Positions 16,419 through 27,973 of a stretch of DNA of 31,824 nucleotides are shown piece after piece. Each line of letters starts with the position of its first letter. The first letter of the stretch is position 1. The notes under the pieces were generated by a model. That model had not been told where the DNA came from. It worked only from the letters and a program-made list of their open reading frames with translations, and did no database searches. This DNA is from Scenedesmus sp. ARA3. Its lineage: Eukaryota > Chlorophyta > Chlorophyceae > Sphaeropleales > Scenedesmaceae. The translations under genes and the position numbers were made by a program. The DNA lies in assembly GCA_004335835.1 (NCBI GenBank), contig RWJK01001637.1, forward strand, positions 52,586 to 84,409. Reading direction: 5' to 3'.

Positions 16419-17297
16419 GCTTCAGAGCTTGCACATGAAGCCTTTCGCTTCTGCCTGGCACCAGTGTGCATGACACTGTCACTGAAGTCACCTCGCCTGT
16501 ACATTAAACTTGCGTGGACAAGCTGATCACTACCTTTTTCAACTGTTACAATTGTAGCAAGGGAATGCGCTGTCTGAAGGTGCCTGTACGTGGCCTCAGC
16601 AGCGTGGTGTGACTTGAGCGGAGAGGAACGCGGCAGACAATTACTGATAGAGTGATTCTCGAACGAAACAAAAATTTCCTGATAGAGAGCGAGGGACTCA
16701 CTGCGGGCGTCGGAGCAGAAGTGTTGAGGTGGTTTGTGCTGCGAGCCTCCACACCCCCAAGGTAGGCTGTACTTAATCGCCAGACAGTCCTCAGGTTGGT
16801 TGCTTGTCTACATAGGCGAGTGGGTGCATGCGGGGGGCGGACCCAGGCGACACCCGGCATATGTGAGAGAGGCTTGGGGCTGCCCGCAGAGACAGTCCCA
16901 ACAGCACACAGCAAGTGCTCATTGGCATACATGGTTACCGATCAAGCTGATCAGCTGTCCTCTACGCTAGCTGCGAAGCCAGGCACTCCACTTGAACAGC
17001 AGCAGCTGGACAGCAGCACAGGGGTGCTGTTGTCCGTGGGCATATATGGCATGTTGTTGTATCTAATGCTCGATTCAAACATCTCAGCAACAGCCGCAGC
17101 AGCGTTTGCATGTGCACGACACCTGCATTGCTAATCGCTTTCGGTACTCTTTTAAGCTGTCGCATTGGCCTGATCTCGCTATGCGAGCTTTACCATTGCC
17201 ATCAAATGTTATCCCTCACGTTTTCGCTCGCTGTCTCCCGCAATTGACCGGGTGACTCACCACAGGGACAGCTGTAGGAGCAACGACAGCTCCTCCT
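16419..17297. promoter_or_regulatory. Divergent 5' region between the transaminase and response-regulator genes
   Basis: About 880 bp separate the two opposed start codons. No exon, TATA box or conserved element is obvious. A 12-bp palindrome, AGCTGATCAGCT, occurs at 16945-16956. The region should contain both promoters and 5' leaders. Confidence 0.45.
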
Positions 17298-19827
17298 ATG
17301 GCAGCTATTGCAGTGGCAGCCGTGCACACATGCGGCAGAAGCAGCCCACGAAGCGGCAGCCCGAGGGCTGGCAGCCCGAGGAGCAGCTCCAGGAGCAGCA
17401 TTGACCTGCTGCCTATGGAGAGGCCCCAGTTCCCTGAAGGCCTGCGTGTGCTGCTGCTCGAGTCAGCAGCCAGCAGCAGCAACACCACAGCTCTCCTGCA
17501 AGGCTTGAAGTACGAAGTGATGGCGGTTGGAGAGCTCAGCGGAGCACTCGCTGCGCTAAGACGCAACAGCAGCAGCGGCAGCGGCAGCTGCTGCAGTCGT
17601 GCGTTTGATGTTGTGCTGGCTGACAGTCAGCTGCTTGCAGGAGACGGTCAGCTGCTGCTGCTGCGTGCTGCACAGCCATTGCCTGTGGTGCTGATGGGGG
17701 GCGAGCGCTGCAGCGCAGCAGAGATCCTAGCAGCAGTTGAGGCCGGAGCAGCAGATGTGCTGGACCGGCCACTGTCGCAGCTGAAGCTGCGCAACTTGTG
17801 GCAGCACACGGTGCGCATGATGATGTGCGCGGACAGCAGCAACAGCGGCGGCAGCTGCCAGGGAAGCCCACGTGCCACTCCACCTGCAGCAGCGGCAGCA
17901 GCAGCAGCAGACGAGGAGGATGAGCTGCAGCGGGTGCTGCAGAAGCCAGTCCAAGACGAGGCAGCAGCAGGGGCCACAGCAACACCTCAGCAGAACAAGC
18001 CGCAGCCGCAGCAGCTGCTGCAGTCACCGCTGCTTGCAGACAGCCTGCTGGGTCCCTCAGGGCAGGACTGTAGCCTGGACTCTCTGGAGTTGGCCCCACT
18101 GCTGCCATCACAGCTGGCGTTTGACCCGGACACCATCTTACTGGACTTGCATGCACCTGAGCAGCCAAATGAGCCCAGCCTGGATGACCTCCTGCAGCCT
18201 TGTGCACCTCCTGATGATTCTGATGCGCTGCTCGGAGGCTGCAGCAGCGACCAGGCTGGCTGCAGCAGCGGCGCGACGGTGTTCCACAGCAGCAAGTGTG
18301 TCACTGAGCTTGAGAGCTCCGCTGACACTGCGTCATACCTTCCGGGGATGACGTCGCCAGCTGGAGCATGCAGCACAGCAGCAGGTGCGCGTGGTGGCTG
18401 AGTGAGCTGCGGCTGCGTCATTAGTCAGGTTGAGCTGTGCATGTGTGTTGGTGGCTGCTGCGTGCCAGCGCATGACTCATGACTCGCTCGCATCGCCGTC
18501 GCATGCAAAGGCTTGAGTATTACGGGTCCATGCATGAGTTCAGTCGTGGGTGCATGCGTGTTGCAGGGATGCATGGCTCGTGGCGTGGCTTCGGGAGCTG
18601 TTGCATGCATGGATGTGCTCGATTTACTCATACATACTGTCAGGCATTGAGCAATGCAATCGTTCATGTGCCATGCGCCTCTCTTCAGTACATCAGCAGT
18701 GTCCTGTCATGGACCTAGCACCGTTTATATAAAACTAACATAATATGTGTATTGCTCGTGTTCGCCTTGCATTGTGCTGCTGTGCTCCTGCAGGCATGCG
18801 ATGCCACGCTAGCAGCTTCAAGAGCAGCTCTACTTTCAGCGCCGGGTACACGCAGCTGACAGGTGCAACAGCAGCGACAGCCGCGTCAGCAGCGCAGGGA
18901 CACGCAGCAATAGCATCAGCAGCATCAGCATCTTGGTACAGCAGTGCTCCGGTGGCTACCCGCGGGATGGTTTGGGGCATGCCTGTGCACACCGTTGCAA
19001 AGGTGCCTGGAATTGTGGTACCTCCTATGGCTGGTGCGGTAGCATACGGCAACCAGCTGCAGGCGCCAGCAGAGACCAGCAAGAGCTCCTCAGCAGCAGC
19101 AGCAGCAGCAGCGCCAGCAATGGGCACCCCTGCTGCAGGTGCATCTTTTGCAGTGCCCTCAGCTGCGGCCGTGTACTGGCCACCTACGCCAACCATGCCA
19201 TATATGGGTATGGAAATGGGTATGGGTATGCGTGGTGCAGCAGCAGCAGCAGGGCCGGCTGCTGCTGGCATGCCGATGTTTGCAGGAAACATGTACCCTT
19301 ACATGGGCATGATGGGTGGCATGTTTCCTGCAAGCAGCATGGCTGCCATGCCCTTCCCAGGCATTGGAATGATGGGTGGCTACATGCCCGCGGCTGCAGC
19401 TGGCTGCACTGCAGCGTCCAACATGCAGACATCCTCTATGCAGGCGATGCAGGCCATCCAAGAAGGTATGGTGTCGATGCCAGGACTGCCGGCTGTCTCA
19501 GCAGCTGCAGCCAGTGCGTGGCCGGCTGCTGCTCCTGCAGCAGCAGCAGCACCTGTGCCTGCACCCAGCATGCAGCAGGCTGCACTGCCGACCGGCTTGA
19601 AGCCTCACTCCTGCGAGCCTGCTGCTGCAGCTGCAGGCAGCAAGGAAGGAGATGCCTGTGAGCAGAGCATTGCAGCGATGTGCCGCAGCGGTAGCTTGGC
19701 GAGCAGCAGCTTGGCATGCAGCGATGTGTTTGGCTCTCCTGCGCTGCTGGGGTCGCCAGGCAGCCCTGTGGGTCTTTCCACTGACATGCTGTTTGGCTGT
19801 GGTCCGCTGGACAGCTTGGTGTGCTGA
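17298..19827 (+). CDS. Pseudo-response regulator with degenerate receiver domain and Met/Ala-rich C-terminus
   Basis: Exons 17298-18384 and 18794-19827 join in phase (G|GC), giving 706 aa. Residues about 45-173 form a receiver fold: FPEGLRVLLLE, FDVVLAD (Asp109 at the phosphoacceptor position), PLPVVLMGG, AGAADVLDRPLSQLKLRNLW. The last segment matches the plant type-B and APRR2-like signature ELRNIWQH. The acidic pair is replaced by Glu-Ser, the Thr/Ser switch by Gly and the conserved Lys by Arg157, so phosphotransfer is doubtful. I found no GARP/Myb or CCT domain; the rest is low-complexity, with DSLLGP and LDSLELAPLL stretches and a Met-Gly-rich region (YMGMEMGMGM, YPYMGMMGGM). A role as transcriptional co-regulator is inference. 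The N-terminal RSGSPRAGSPRSS stretch is basic and Ser/Pro-rich. Exon 2 might instead be a separate transcript, since TATATAAAA lies just before it. Confidence 0.8.
18726..18734 (+). promoter_or_regulatory. TATA-box-like sequence in the intron of the response-regulator gene
   Basis: TATATAAAA occurs about 60 bp before the exon 2 acceptor and 70 bp before an in-frame ATG (18796, MRCHASS). A transcript begun here could encode the Met/Ala-rich tail alone. It may be chance. Confidence 0.25.
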
Positions 19828-21370
19828 AAACCCCTTGCATGTGAGTCATGCCTGCTTGCGGTGTGGTGTGTATGGGTTTACTGCAGCGTGTGTGTAGTGA
19901 GCGCACAATGTTTTTACAGATGTACTGCAAGCGGCGGTACACTGTGGTGATTAGTGGCATGTGGATCTGTGTGTGTGTCTGCTGCGTTGCGGACCGCCGC
20001 TGGTGCCACGTGTGTGCAGCGCTATAAAGCGGGGGTATGGCGCTGCAGCAGCAGACGTAGGCAGGTGTGCAGTGCTGAGTAGCGCCCAACAATACTCCGT
20101 GCAGTGCCTGCCTGCGCGTTTTGGTAGGTTGTGGGGCAGTTTTGGAGCAGGGTGCTTGCACCTGGTATGCAGCTTGGCAGTTTTGTGGCTCGCTACAGGG
20201 GTGGCTCTGGGTGGAAGGGCATGTTTCTTTGTCGTAGGCTGCATGCGTTTGAGCGCGTGCGTTTTGGCTGCCACCGGTGTCCTGTGCTTGTTGCATGGTG
20301 CCTTTTGCTGCTCTGCTGTGTGTGTCGAGCAGCAGCAGCGGTTTCTGTTGTGTGCTTGCTTGCAGGACTAAGTCATGCTTCAAGTTTACGCTTGCCACTA
20401 GCGCAGTGGTGCAGCTGTGCATATTCTGTTTGTGTGTTGCTTGCTCAGCTGGGTGGGAAAGTGTGGCTGTGCTGCCGCGCAGGAGGGGAGTTGCCAGGGC
20501 ATGTGCAGTGTGCAGCTGCTGCAGCTGTGCCTGCCCTTGCAGGTCGTACTGCTGTTTGCGCTGCGCCGTTGCGCGCAGTTTTGCAGAGGGTTGCCAGTCT
20601 GTAGCTGGCAGGCAATACTACACAGGTCACGTTCTGCTGTGCTTTACTATCACATCTGTGCATCACCACAACGTGTTACACCAGCCAGCACAAGCACGAG
20701 CACATCTGTCTGCCTCCTGTGTTGCTGGCGCCTTTCAAACGTGTGCCACAGTGCCATGCCTGGACTTTGCAACAGCGGCTGCGGCAGGTATGCATGCACA
20801 ACCTGCAGTACGCTGCGGTTGTTACTTGGTGGTATGCTGCTGGCAATGGTGCAGCGTGTACTTGGTGCACACCTTCTGCTTGGTTTGCTGAAGTGCATGT
20901 TGCATGCGTTTCATCCATGCGGACTTGGAGGTCAAGTCATCCAGACTTTGTTGTCCGTGCTGTGTGTGGTTCTCGCTTCAGTTTCACCCTCATGTTCCTG
21001 CGTATCTTTTCCCCGCCCTTTTTGGACAGCTGAAGCCTGCTTGCTTGGCACGTGCAACCCCAGCCTTCAACGCAGGGCTGGGGTGATGTGTCTGCAGCGG
21101 ACGTGTCAACATCAGCCAAGGCTCTGCTGCTTTTGCTAATGCTGCGTTCCCATCATGCGCGCAGTCTCTTGTATGCTTGACAGTGTGCAGCACTCGTAGC
21201 GTGGTGTGTCGGCAGAAGCTGGCTGTTTGGGTGTGTGGTGTGGTATCAGGCTGTGTCCCGTTGCGTTTGTTGGTGACTTGGCATGATTCTGTACTATACC
21301 CAGCTTGCACAACTCTCATGAAAGATGTTTCAGCTTGCGTTGTTTGCTTGCACGTGCGTCGTGTGTTTGT

Positions 21371-21515
21371 GGCTGGAAGCCTCCCTCAGGTGTGGTTGCA
21401 GGACTGAGTTTCCTGCAAGCTGCCCCAGGTATGTAGCTGCAGGACTGAGTTTCCTGCAAGCTGCCTCAGGTGCAGCTGCAGGGCTGAGTTTCCTGCAAGC
21501 TGCCGTGGCTCTATC
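21371..21515. repeat. ~40-bp tandem repeat with splice-like borders, three full units and one partial
   Basis: GGACTGAGTTTCCTGCAAGC begins at 21401 and 21442, with a GGGCTGAG variant at 21481. Each unit is preceded by TGCAG, and the first two are followed by CAGGT, so each looks like a tiny exon between acceptor and donor dinucleotides. A diverged partial unit precedes them. Confidence 0.85.
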
Positions 21516-23895
21516 AGCTGCTGTTGTCCAGTTTGCCGTTGTGTGCACTAGCACAAACCCGCCTTTCCTGTGCTCGAGCGCACTCAACAAAAAAAGAAAA
21601 ACAAGGTTTTTATGAGCAGCCACAGCACACTTGTTGCCTGCTGCTGCAAATGAGCCTTGCGTGCATGCACAATGATTGTGCTTGCGCATGCATGTGCTTT
21701 GTTTGTGCTGCAGCTCTACGTGTGAAGTTGCGCTGGCTGGTCTTGCCCCAGCAGCTATCTATCAGTCAGTGGGATTGCATGAGCTAGCTGCATGTGAACT
21801 GCGGCTAGAACTGCGGCTGCGGCTGTCAAGCTGCTGTGCGGCTGGCTCACACCTGCAGCAAGGATCGTGGCTGCTCCCAAATGCACTGCACTGGCTGCAC
21901 TGCACTGACAGCACTCTCGTGTGCTTTGCTCCACGCTCTGTGCAGTTGCAGCCTCGGTTGCCACATGCATATATTCTTCTTTCATGTTGTAGCTTGGCTG
22001 AACAGCCCTGTTCAGCCTCAGGATGTCGTTTGTTAGAGAAGAAACAACGCTTTTGTGTGTGTATGGCGGTCTAGTCTGTGCAGCAATGCGCGAGCCGCTT
22101 CAATGGGGCAGTTGTTTGCCTTGTTGTTTGGGGCTCCCCTGTGCTGCTCCTGGACAGCTGCAAGGATCAAGAGTGTGGCCAAGTGCGTGTGCGCGTTGCA
22201 AAACGTGCGTGCGCTTGCGCAGCCATGTGCGCCTGCAGATGCAGCATGAGTGCTGCCTGCTGTTTCAGTATGTGCAGTCACACAGATGCTATCATGCCGC
22301 AGCGCGGTCGCTTGCTGCTTCGGCACAGTATCACTTGCAGCACAGGCTTTACAGTGCATGCGGCTATGGCCGGTATCTGTGCCCTGTACGCCGTGTGCTG
22401 ATATGCTGCAGCACACAACAGTACACTGGTGACATCTGATAGTGGGGCATAAAGGCAGCTGAGCGTGCTCCGACTTGATGGCATAGCCGTGCTGGTTGGG
22501 TTGTATGCTACCAATGCACATACTTGAGAGCTGCTTGTGGGCACTGCGTGTGCGGATTAGCGTCTTATCGTATCATATGCATGCTCTTGCTATCGTCCAT
22601 CACTTGTATCTGCGGCAGCAGCTGCAGCAGAGTGTGTTGCTCGGGGCGTGCTGCTGCGATGGCTGTGCGGCTGCCTGTAACAGCAGCAATGCTGGCAGTT
22701 GAGCAGTGAATGGCACACTCCACTCTGCTCACAGATCAGTGGCAGTGCTTCGATGACTAAGTGCTTACGATACAATCAAGTGCCCGGGCGTCCCTGCAAG
22801 GCATATGTCATGTGCTGTGGACGCCTGCAGTCAATCAAAGCAGCGGCATGGGGCGAGGGGGCCGACTGAACCGTGGTTGTTTACTACCGACTGATAGTAT
22901 GCTGTGTGTACAGACTGGAAGAGTGTTAGCGGAGCCCGTGTGTGCTTAGTGCACTGAGACTGAGTTGACTGCGAGATGCTGCTTGGCACTGTATTACTGC
23001 TGCTCTGCCAACTCGGCTGGACGAGTTGAGGCGATGGGCTCACTTGCTTGCAGGACGCTACCGGCTGGCTTCCTTGCTGCGAGCATAAGCGCACTGCCCC
23101 GGCTTCAACGCTGCTGCAAATGCGCCTGCATGCATGCGTCAACTGCATGCCAGTAGGTGCATGTGCAAGGGCGCGGGGCGCGCTGCGGCGTGGTGCGGCA
23201 TGTGCTTTGCTGTGTGGTTCAGGTTTTTGAGGCGCTGAAACCGGGTTTCTGGTCCTGTGTGAACTGCGGGCTGCCTGAGTCAGCTGCTACTTTGCTGTCT
23301 GGCTACCTTTTGGCTACCTTCTAGTGCTTTGAGCATGCATGTGCTCGTGACAGAGAGTATGTGGGTGTGTGGGCTGCTGCAGTGTGCGTGACGTATGCGT
23401 GGTGCTCACCTACCATGTGTACTAGCTGGCAGCGCTGTTCCGTCATAACAGCGGATGGCGCTGCTGCAGGGACTCTCACTCCTTGGCAGGCCTTTGCCAG
23501 GAGCAACAGCAGGATGATTGTGCGCGTGCATTTTGTGCGTGCGTGTGTGCGTGTGCGTGTGTGCGTCCCTCCTCATACGATTGAGGTTTGTTTCATCTGT
23601 TCTAGCAGCAGTCCGGGGAGACTTGCCTGCTGCAAACACAACCAAACTTGGAGCAATCAGCACAAGAAGGGCCCGGGAGAGATGAGTGGCATTGCTGTTG
23701 AGGGCGGTGGTGGCCAAATCTCACCACCGCTCAGTAATGATAGGTCTGCATCAGCAGGGGTAAAATGACCCTGCAGCAACGCAGTTGGTGTGAGGTGTGT
23801 AACTTTGTTTGTGCTGTGTTACGGTCCTGGTATCGACAGCTGTAGCCGGTCTGAAGCCAGCGTCCTCCTTTGTGTGTGTTTGCATTCCGTGCATT

Positions 23896-24015
23896 GTGTG
23901 CAGTACTGCAGGGCGTGCCTTGTGTGCAGTACTGCATTGCGTGCAATGTCTGTAGTACTGCATTGCGTGCATTGTGTGCAGTACTGCATTCCGTGCATTG
24001 TGTGCAGTACTGCAG
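23896..24015. repeat. 26-bp tandem repeat, about 4.6 units
   Basis: Units start exactly at 23896, 23922, 23948, 23974 and 24000. The core is GTGTGCAGTACTGCATTGCG. It contains the palindrome GCAGTACTGC in nearly every unit. Confidence 0.95.
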
Positions 24016-24799
24016 GACGGGCAGTTGCATGCCGCGTTTGCTCATGAGATGCCAAACTGCCAGCAGGCACGCTTTTGCCATGCTGTGCTCTGGCTAGGTT
24101 GTGTGTTGAAGTGCGTCGGCATCGGGTGTGAGGATGTTGGTGTGCGGTGTTTGAGAAGCAGCAGCAGCAGCAGATTGTTGATGGAGTCAGTGGCAATGCC
24201 AGGCTGCAAGAGCTGTTGCTGGGGCAGAAGCAGCCTCCAAATCACAGCAGTACAGTTGGGGCTGTCGCCTTTGGTCTCTTCTGCGCGTCACAGTACCAGC
24301 ATGGAGTCGGGGCCGCGTGCGGTTGGGAACATTTTCACCCACTCTCTCTCTAGGATTGTTTGTTGTGTGATGGTGGTCTGGGGGTTGTGAGGATGGGGCA
24401 CGGCCAATGGGTGGCAGGGGAGTGTACAGGAGGTTGTTACAGGGAGCATGGCAGCAGAGGATGTGTTTTCAGCCACCACCGCAACCCGGGCGGGCGCCCC
24501 AGCACCCACCAGCCGCGAACAGACAACAGCAGCGGCTGCCACTTCAAATGGTGCTGGGGCTGCCATCAACACAGTGTTATATGACAGCAGCAGGATTTTC
24601 TGTGCAGTGTGTGGGTCCTGCAATACCTGCCGTTGGAGTTGTGTTGAGCTGGCTTGCGCAGCTCAGAAGTCCTTTCAATCCTGAGTGTTTTGTTGAGTTC
24701 CGGATGCCATGCAGCAGCAGCGGCGGCGGCATGGTTGGCGTTGCGATGGCAGTAGCAGCAGTAGAAGTACCAGGGTGGGTTCCTGTGGGAGATGATTTT

Positions 24800-24900
24800 G
24801 ATGCTCCAGGGGTTGTGTCCCCCTTGCTGCAGGTGCTGTGTGTCCCTTGCTTGAAAGACTGTGTCCCCTCTGCCCCAGGGGTTGTGTCCCCCTTGCTCTG
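24800..24900. repeat. Irregular repeat of a TGTGTCCCCCTTGC motif
   Basis: GGGGTTGTGTCCCCCTTGCT occurs twice in full, with two shorter variants (TGTGTCCCTTGCTTG and TGTGTCCCCTCTGCC) between. Spacing is about 23-28 bp. Confidence 0.75.
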
Positions 24901-25728
24901 AGAACTGTGTTGAGGTGTGTTGACTTGCAGAGGACAGGCACCTGTGCAGACACTCAGCTTCAGTAAACACATCGCTGGACAGCATCAGCAGCAGCAGCAG
25001 CAGCAGCCGAGTCAGCTTTCATTGTGCAGTATGGCGTCCTTTTGAGCGGTGCTCATTGCTGCCAGCAGTGCTGCCATCCTTGTTTGACGCACATCCAGCT
25101 TTCCTGCAAATCACATGCTTCGTTAAGAGGTTGTGATTGATGCTCCGGTGCTTTTAAATTAAATGTGCTAGTGCGTATATGACGTCATTTTCTTGATGAC
25201 GGCATGTGGCTGCTGTGTTGGGCGTGGGTGAAGCTTGGAGCAGCCTGACCTGTGCCGATCAGGGGATGCGGTCATATCTTGTGTGTGGTTATGTGCGTGT
25301 GTTCATGTCTGCAGGCTGATTGGCCCTTTCTTTGCGTTGGAATGAAGCCGCAGGCTGTCTGCTAGGAACCAGCAGCCTGGCCCAATCGTTGAGGGGTAAT
25401 CCTCCTGCATGGTTATGCATTTTCTGTCACGCACTGCAGCAGTACAAAGTGCTGCGTGCAGGCGTGCCCATTCTTTACCTAGTATTTGGTTTCGGCTACT
25501 CGGCAGATGCACCTGCTGATGGTTGGTCATCTGCTGTGCATGGCATGATCAAGGCTCGGAGCCTCTACAAGCCTGGCTGCAGCTTGCGGGTGTTTACCCA
25601 GCCAGCAGGGACTGCATGTTGGCAGTGTTTGAGCTGTTGTGGCTGCCATCTTGTGCATGCATCTGCAAGAGCGTTGCATGCTTTGATCAATCATGAATGC
25701 CAATGATGTGGCTTGACTGAGCCTGCTG

Positions 25729-25733
25729 TGTAA
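25729..25733 (+). terminator. Candidate TGTAA poly(A) signal at the end of the T/G-rich region
   Basis: This TGTAA lies exactly where the T/G-rich plus-strand bias ends, so it is the best candidate for the end of plus-strand transcription from the response-regulator side. Confidence 0.4.
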
Positions 25734-25969
25734 ACAATTATGACGTAAACCGGCCAGGACCTCCAGCTGCAAGCGCTGCAACTGCCGCCTTGCAAACAAC
25801 AGCTACGGAATTACAGCTGCCCCGCCCTGTTGCATGTAAAGCTAGCTGCCAGGAGTCCGACTCCAGCAGTGCTGCAGCAGCTGTTCAACTGCCTAACGCT
25901 GTACCTGACACGGCTACAGAATGATGACATACTGGACACATGGAGCAGCATGCAAGCGTGACAGCCACT

Positions 25970-25974
25970 TTACA
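25970..25974 (-). terminator. Candidate TGTAA poly(A) signal for the membrane-protein gene
   Basis: TTACA on the plus strand is the first TGTAA I see downstream of the minus-strand stop at 28114. Another lies at 25811-25815. They sit close to the opposed plus-strand signal, marking a convergent gene end. Confidence 0.35.
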
Positions 25975-27970
25975 TCATGTGATGGTCATATCATTTAGCT
26001 GTCACGGCGTCAAACACTCAATTACCGGGGCACTGCCTTGAAGGTTGAACATCGCCTTGAAAGACCAGGCTGCCTTACCAAAAGCGACCCCAGTTCTACC
26101 AAAACACAGTGTTGCTACAGCACCAATGGGTGCTATGGATGGCAGCAAAGTGGGCATGCAAAATACATTGTACGTGGCACATGTAGGGATGTGCCAGACA
26201 GAGCTGCACTGCAGCAAGCCACCCTAGGCATACATGCGACAAAAATAGAGCACCGCCAGCACATGCGCGTTCAGAATTCAGCTCCATGCGCATATGTGCT
26301 TTGATGTAACAGCCGGGGGTAGCCGCTGCAGCATGTGCAGCAAGCGTTTTGAAGCAGCTTCACAGCCCATTTACTAAACATCTGACATGCGCGTTGAATT
26401 GCGCGATAACGCAGGTACAACGTCAAGCGCGGCACCTAACAAACAGGCCAGCAAAGCGGGAAAGCGAAGCGCGTATGTAACACCTCTGCAATGCGCTATA
26501 GCCAAGAGGCAGTACAGTGTGTACCCTGAAGCATCTGCGGAGGAGTGTGCAGACTGACAATCCCATCGCAACTTCAAACCTTTGCATGTAGCGACATCAT
26601 GCATCATCCCACATGGTAGGGTCGCTGATTGACATATGCTGTGCACTGGCATATCTGTGGGCGCGGGCTAAACTCAGTTGCCGCGCCCCAGCAAAATCAA
26701 CTGCAACCATGATGATGATGATAAGTGCTATTCAGACACAGGAAAGCCATTGATAGCGCACCCGACTCAGTTGAGTAATCAGCGACAACGCCGAGCACCC
26801 CCGCAACCCTGCCAAGGAAAGCCCATGTGAGCCTCTTGTTGGCTCCTGACTGGGGTTCCCACTCCTCGTTTCAGTGGAGCATGTAATGCATTGTAATGTA
26901 ATGTAATGAAAGCCACGGCCGCTAGGCGCATGCGGCAGGGCACTTTCATGTAATAGGCCAACAGCCATGCGCAAGTCAAAGATACACAAAGATGCTCAAC
27001 GCCCCCAAGACAAGCTAAGCACTGCAGCAAAAGCACATAACCTACACAGTTGCCATCATGGTGGCAGCAGCATTCATGTGAAAAGCAACAGGAGTGTGAT
27101 CCAGTCGCGTTCATCTCAGCCTGTGGTGCAGCAGCGCAGTGTGCAGGGAGGGCACACTGCCGCAAAACAGACACAGCAGCGACGGCACGTACGCAAACCT
27201 GGCAGTTCTGCACCCATGCACCCCCCACACAAGGGCCATTATCAGCCCAACATCAAGGTTAACACCGCAACAACCAGCCCGACAACCTAACTCGGGTCTC
27301 TTAGCCTTGTGGTCATGCATGATCTGTGAAGTCTCAAGTCCTGCAACCAGTGTATGTGGCAGCCCACAACCCACAACCCAGCTTCAGGTGAAAGCATGCA
27401 AGGGTTAGCCAGGTTATGCAGCATGATGCATGCGATGCGTGCTGTGCGGCTATTGCTGCTGCGACTGTTTTAGCAAGCATTGCTGTGGCATGCTGAAGCA
27501 GCTTGTGGATGCTCCCATGACCGATCCCCAACCCAGCGCGTGTTGATTCACATCCGGTTCATAACCAAGACGCCTCAAGCGCCACATGCAATGCGTTAAC
27601 ACTAATGCGTTGATGTTTGTTCAAGGCCAGCATGCACGGCTTTTAGTAAGCCACCACTCGCTGACATGCAGTGTGCTCTGATGAAGCCACCACCCCCTGA
27701 CATGCAGTGTGCTCTGATGAAGCCACCCCCCCTGACATGCAGTGTGCTCTGATGAAGCCACCCCCCCTGACATGCAGTGTGCTCTGATCCAGGTGCCACG
27801 CCCCAACATGCAGTCAGCTACCCCACTGTGTGGAGTCAGCTGGTAGGCCTCAACGGAGTGTATAAGAACGAATCTACACATCCGCAGAGTCCTCACGGAC
27901 CGCATTGGATGCGAAGCTGCACAATCAAGCAAAGCTGCGCCGCTGCAGGCGGTGATGATCAAGCAGCCCC
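25975..27970 (-). other. A/C-rich (plus strand) gene-free region, probable 3' region of the membrane-protein gene
   Basis: The plus strand switches to an A/C bias, the mirror image of the preceding region. I see no supportable coding exon; open frames in it are short and of biased composition. A short GTAAT run occurs at about 26890-26910 and a GAT run at about 26708-26721. Confidence 0.5.
27661..27790. repeat. 35-36 bp tandem repeat, about 3.7 units
   Basis: CTGACATGCAGTGTGCTCTG starts at 27661, 27697, 27732 and 27767, followed by ATGAAGCCAC and a C-tract of variable length. A diverged CCACTCG partial unit precedes it. It lies in the presumed 3' region of the membrane-protein gene. Confidence 0.95.
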
Positions 27971-27973
27971 TTC

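Larger units (their letters stand above)
19828..25750 (+). other. Long T/G-rich gene-free region, probable extended 3' region of the response-regulator gene
   Basis: Nearly 6 kb without a convincing coding exon. The plus strand is persistently rich in T and G (many TGTGTG, TTGC and TGCTG runs), unlike the coding parts, and the bias ends near 25.73 kb. TGTAA motifs occur at 22676, 23798 and 25729. It may be one very long 3' untranslated region, several non-coding transcripts or unannotated introns. Three small tandem arrays inside it are listed separately. Confidence 0.5.

Noticed and set aside
16962..17165. Minus-strand open frame resembling a mitochondrial presequence (MQTLLRLLLRCLNRAL)
   Set aside because: No donor found that would join it in phase to the transaminase exons, and the first exon at 16337-16418 with PTS2 explains the N-terminus better.
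24448..24684. 79-codon Ala-rich plus-strand frame
   Set aside because: Composition is compatible with a short protein, but no flanking splice logic or recognisable motif, and it lies inside the T/G-rich gene-free region.
26967..27290. 107-codon basic plus-strand frame
   Set aside because: Lies in A/C-rich sequence that gives Gln/His/Thr-rich frames by composition; likely chance.
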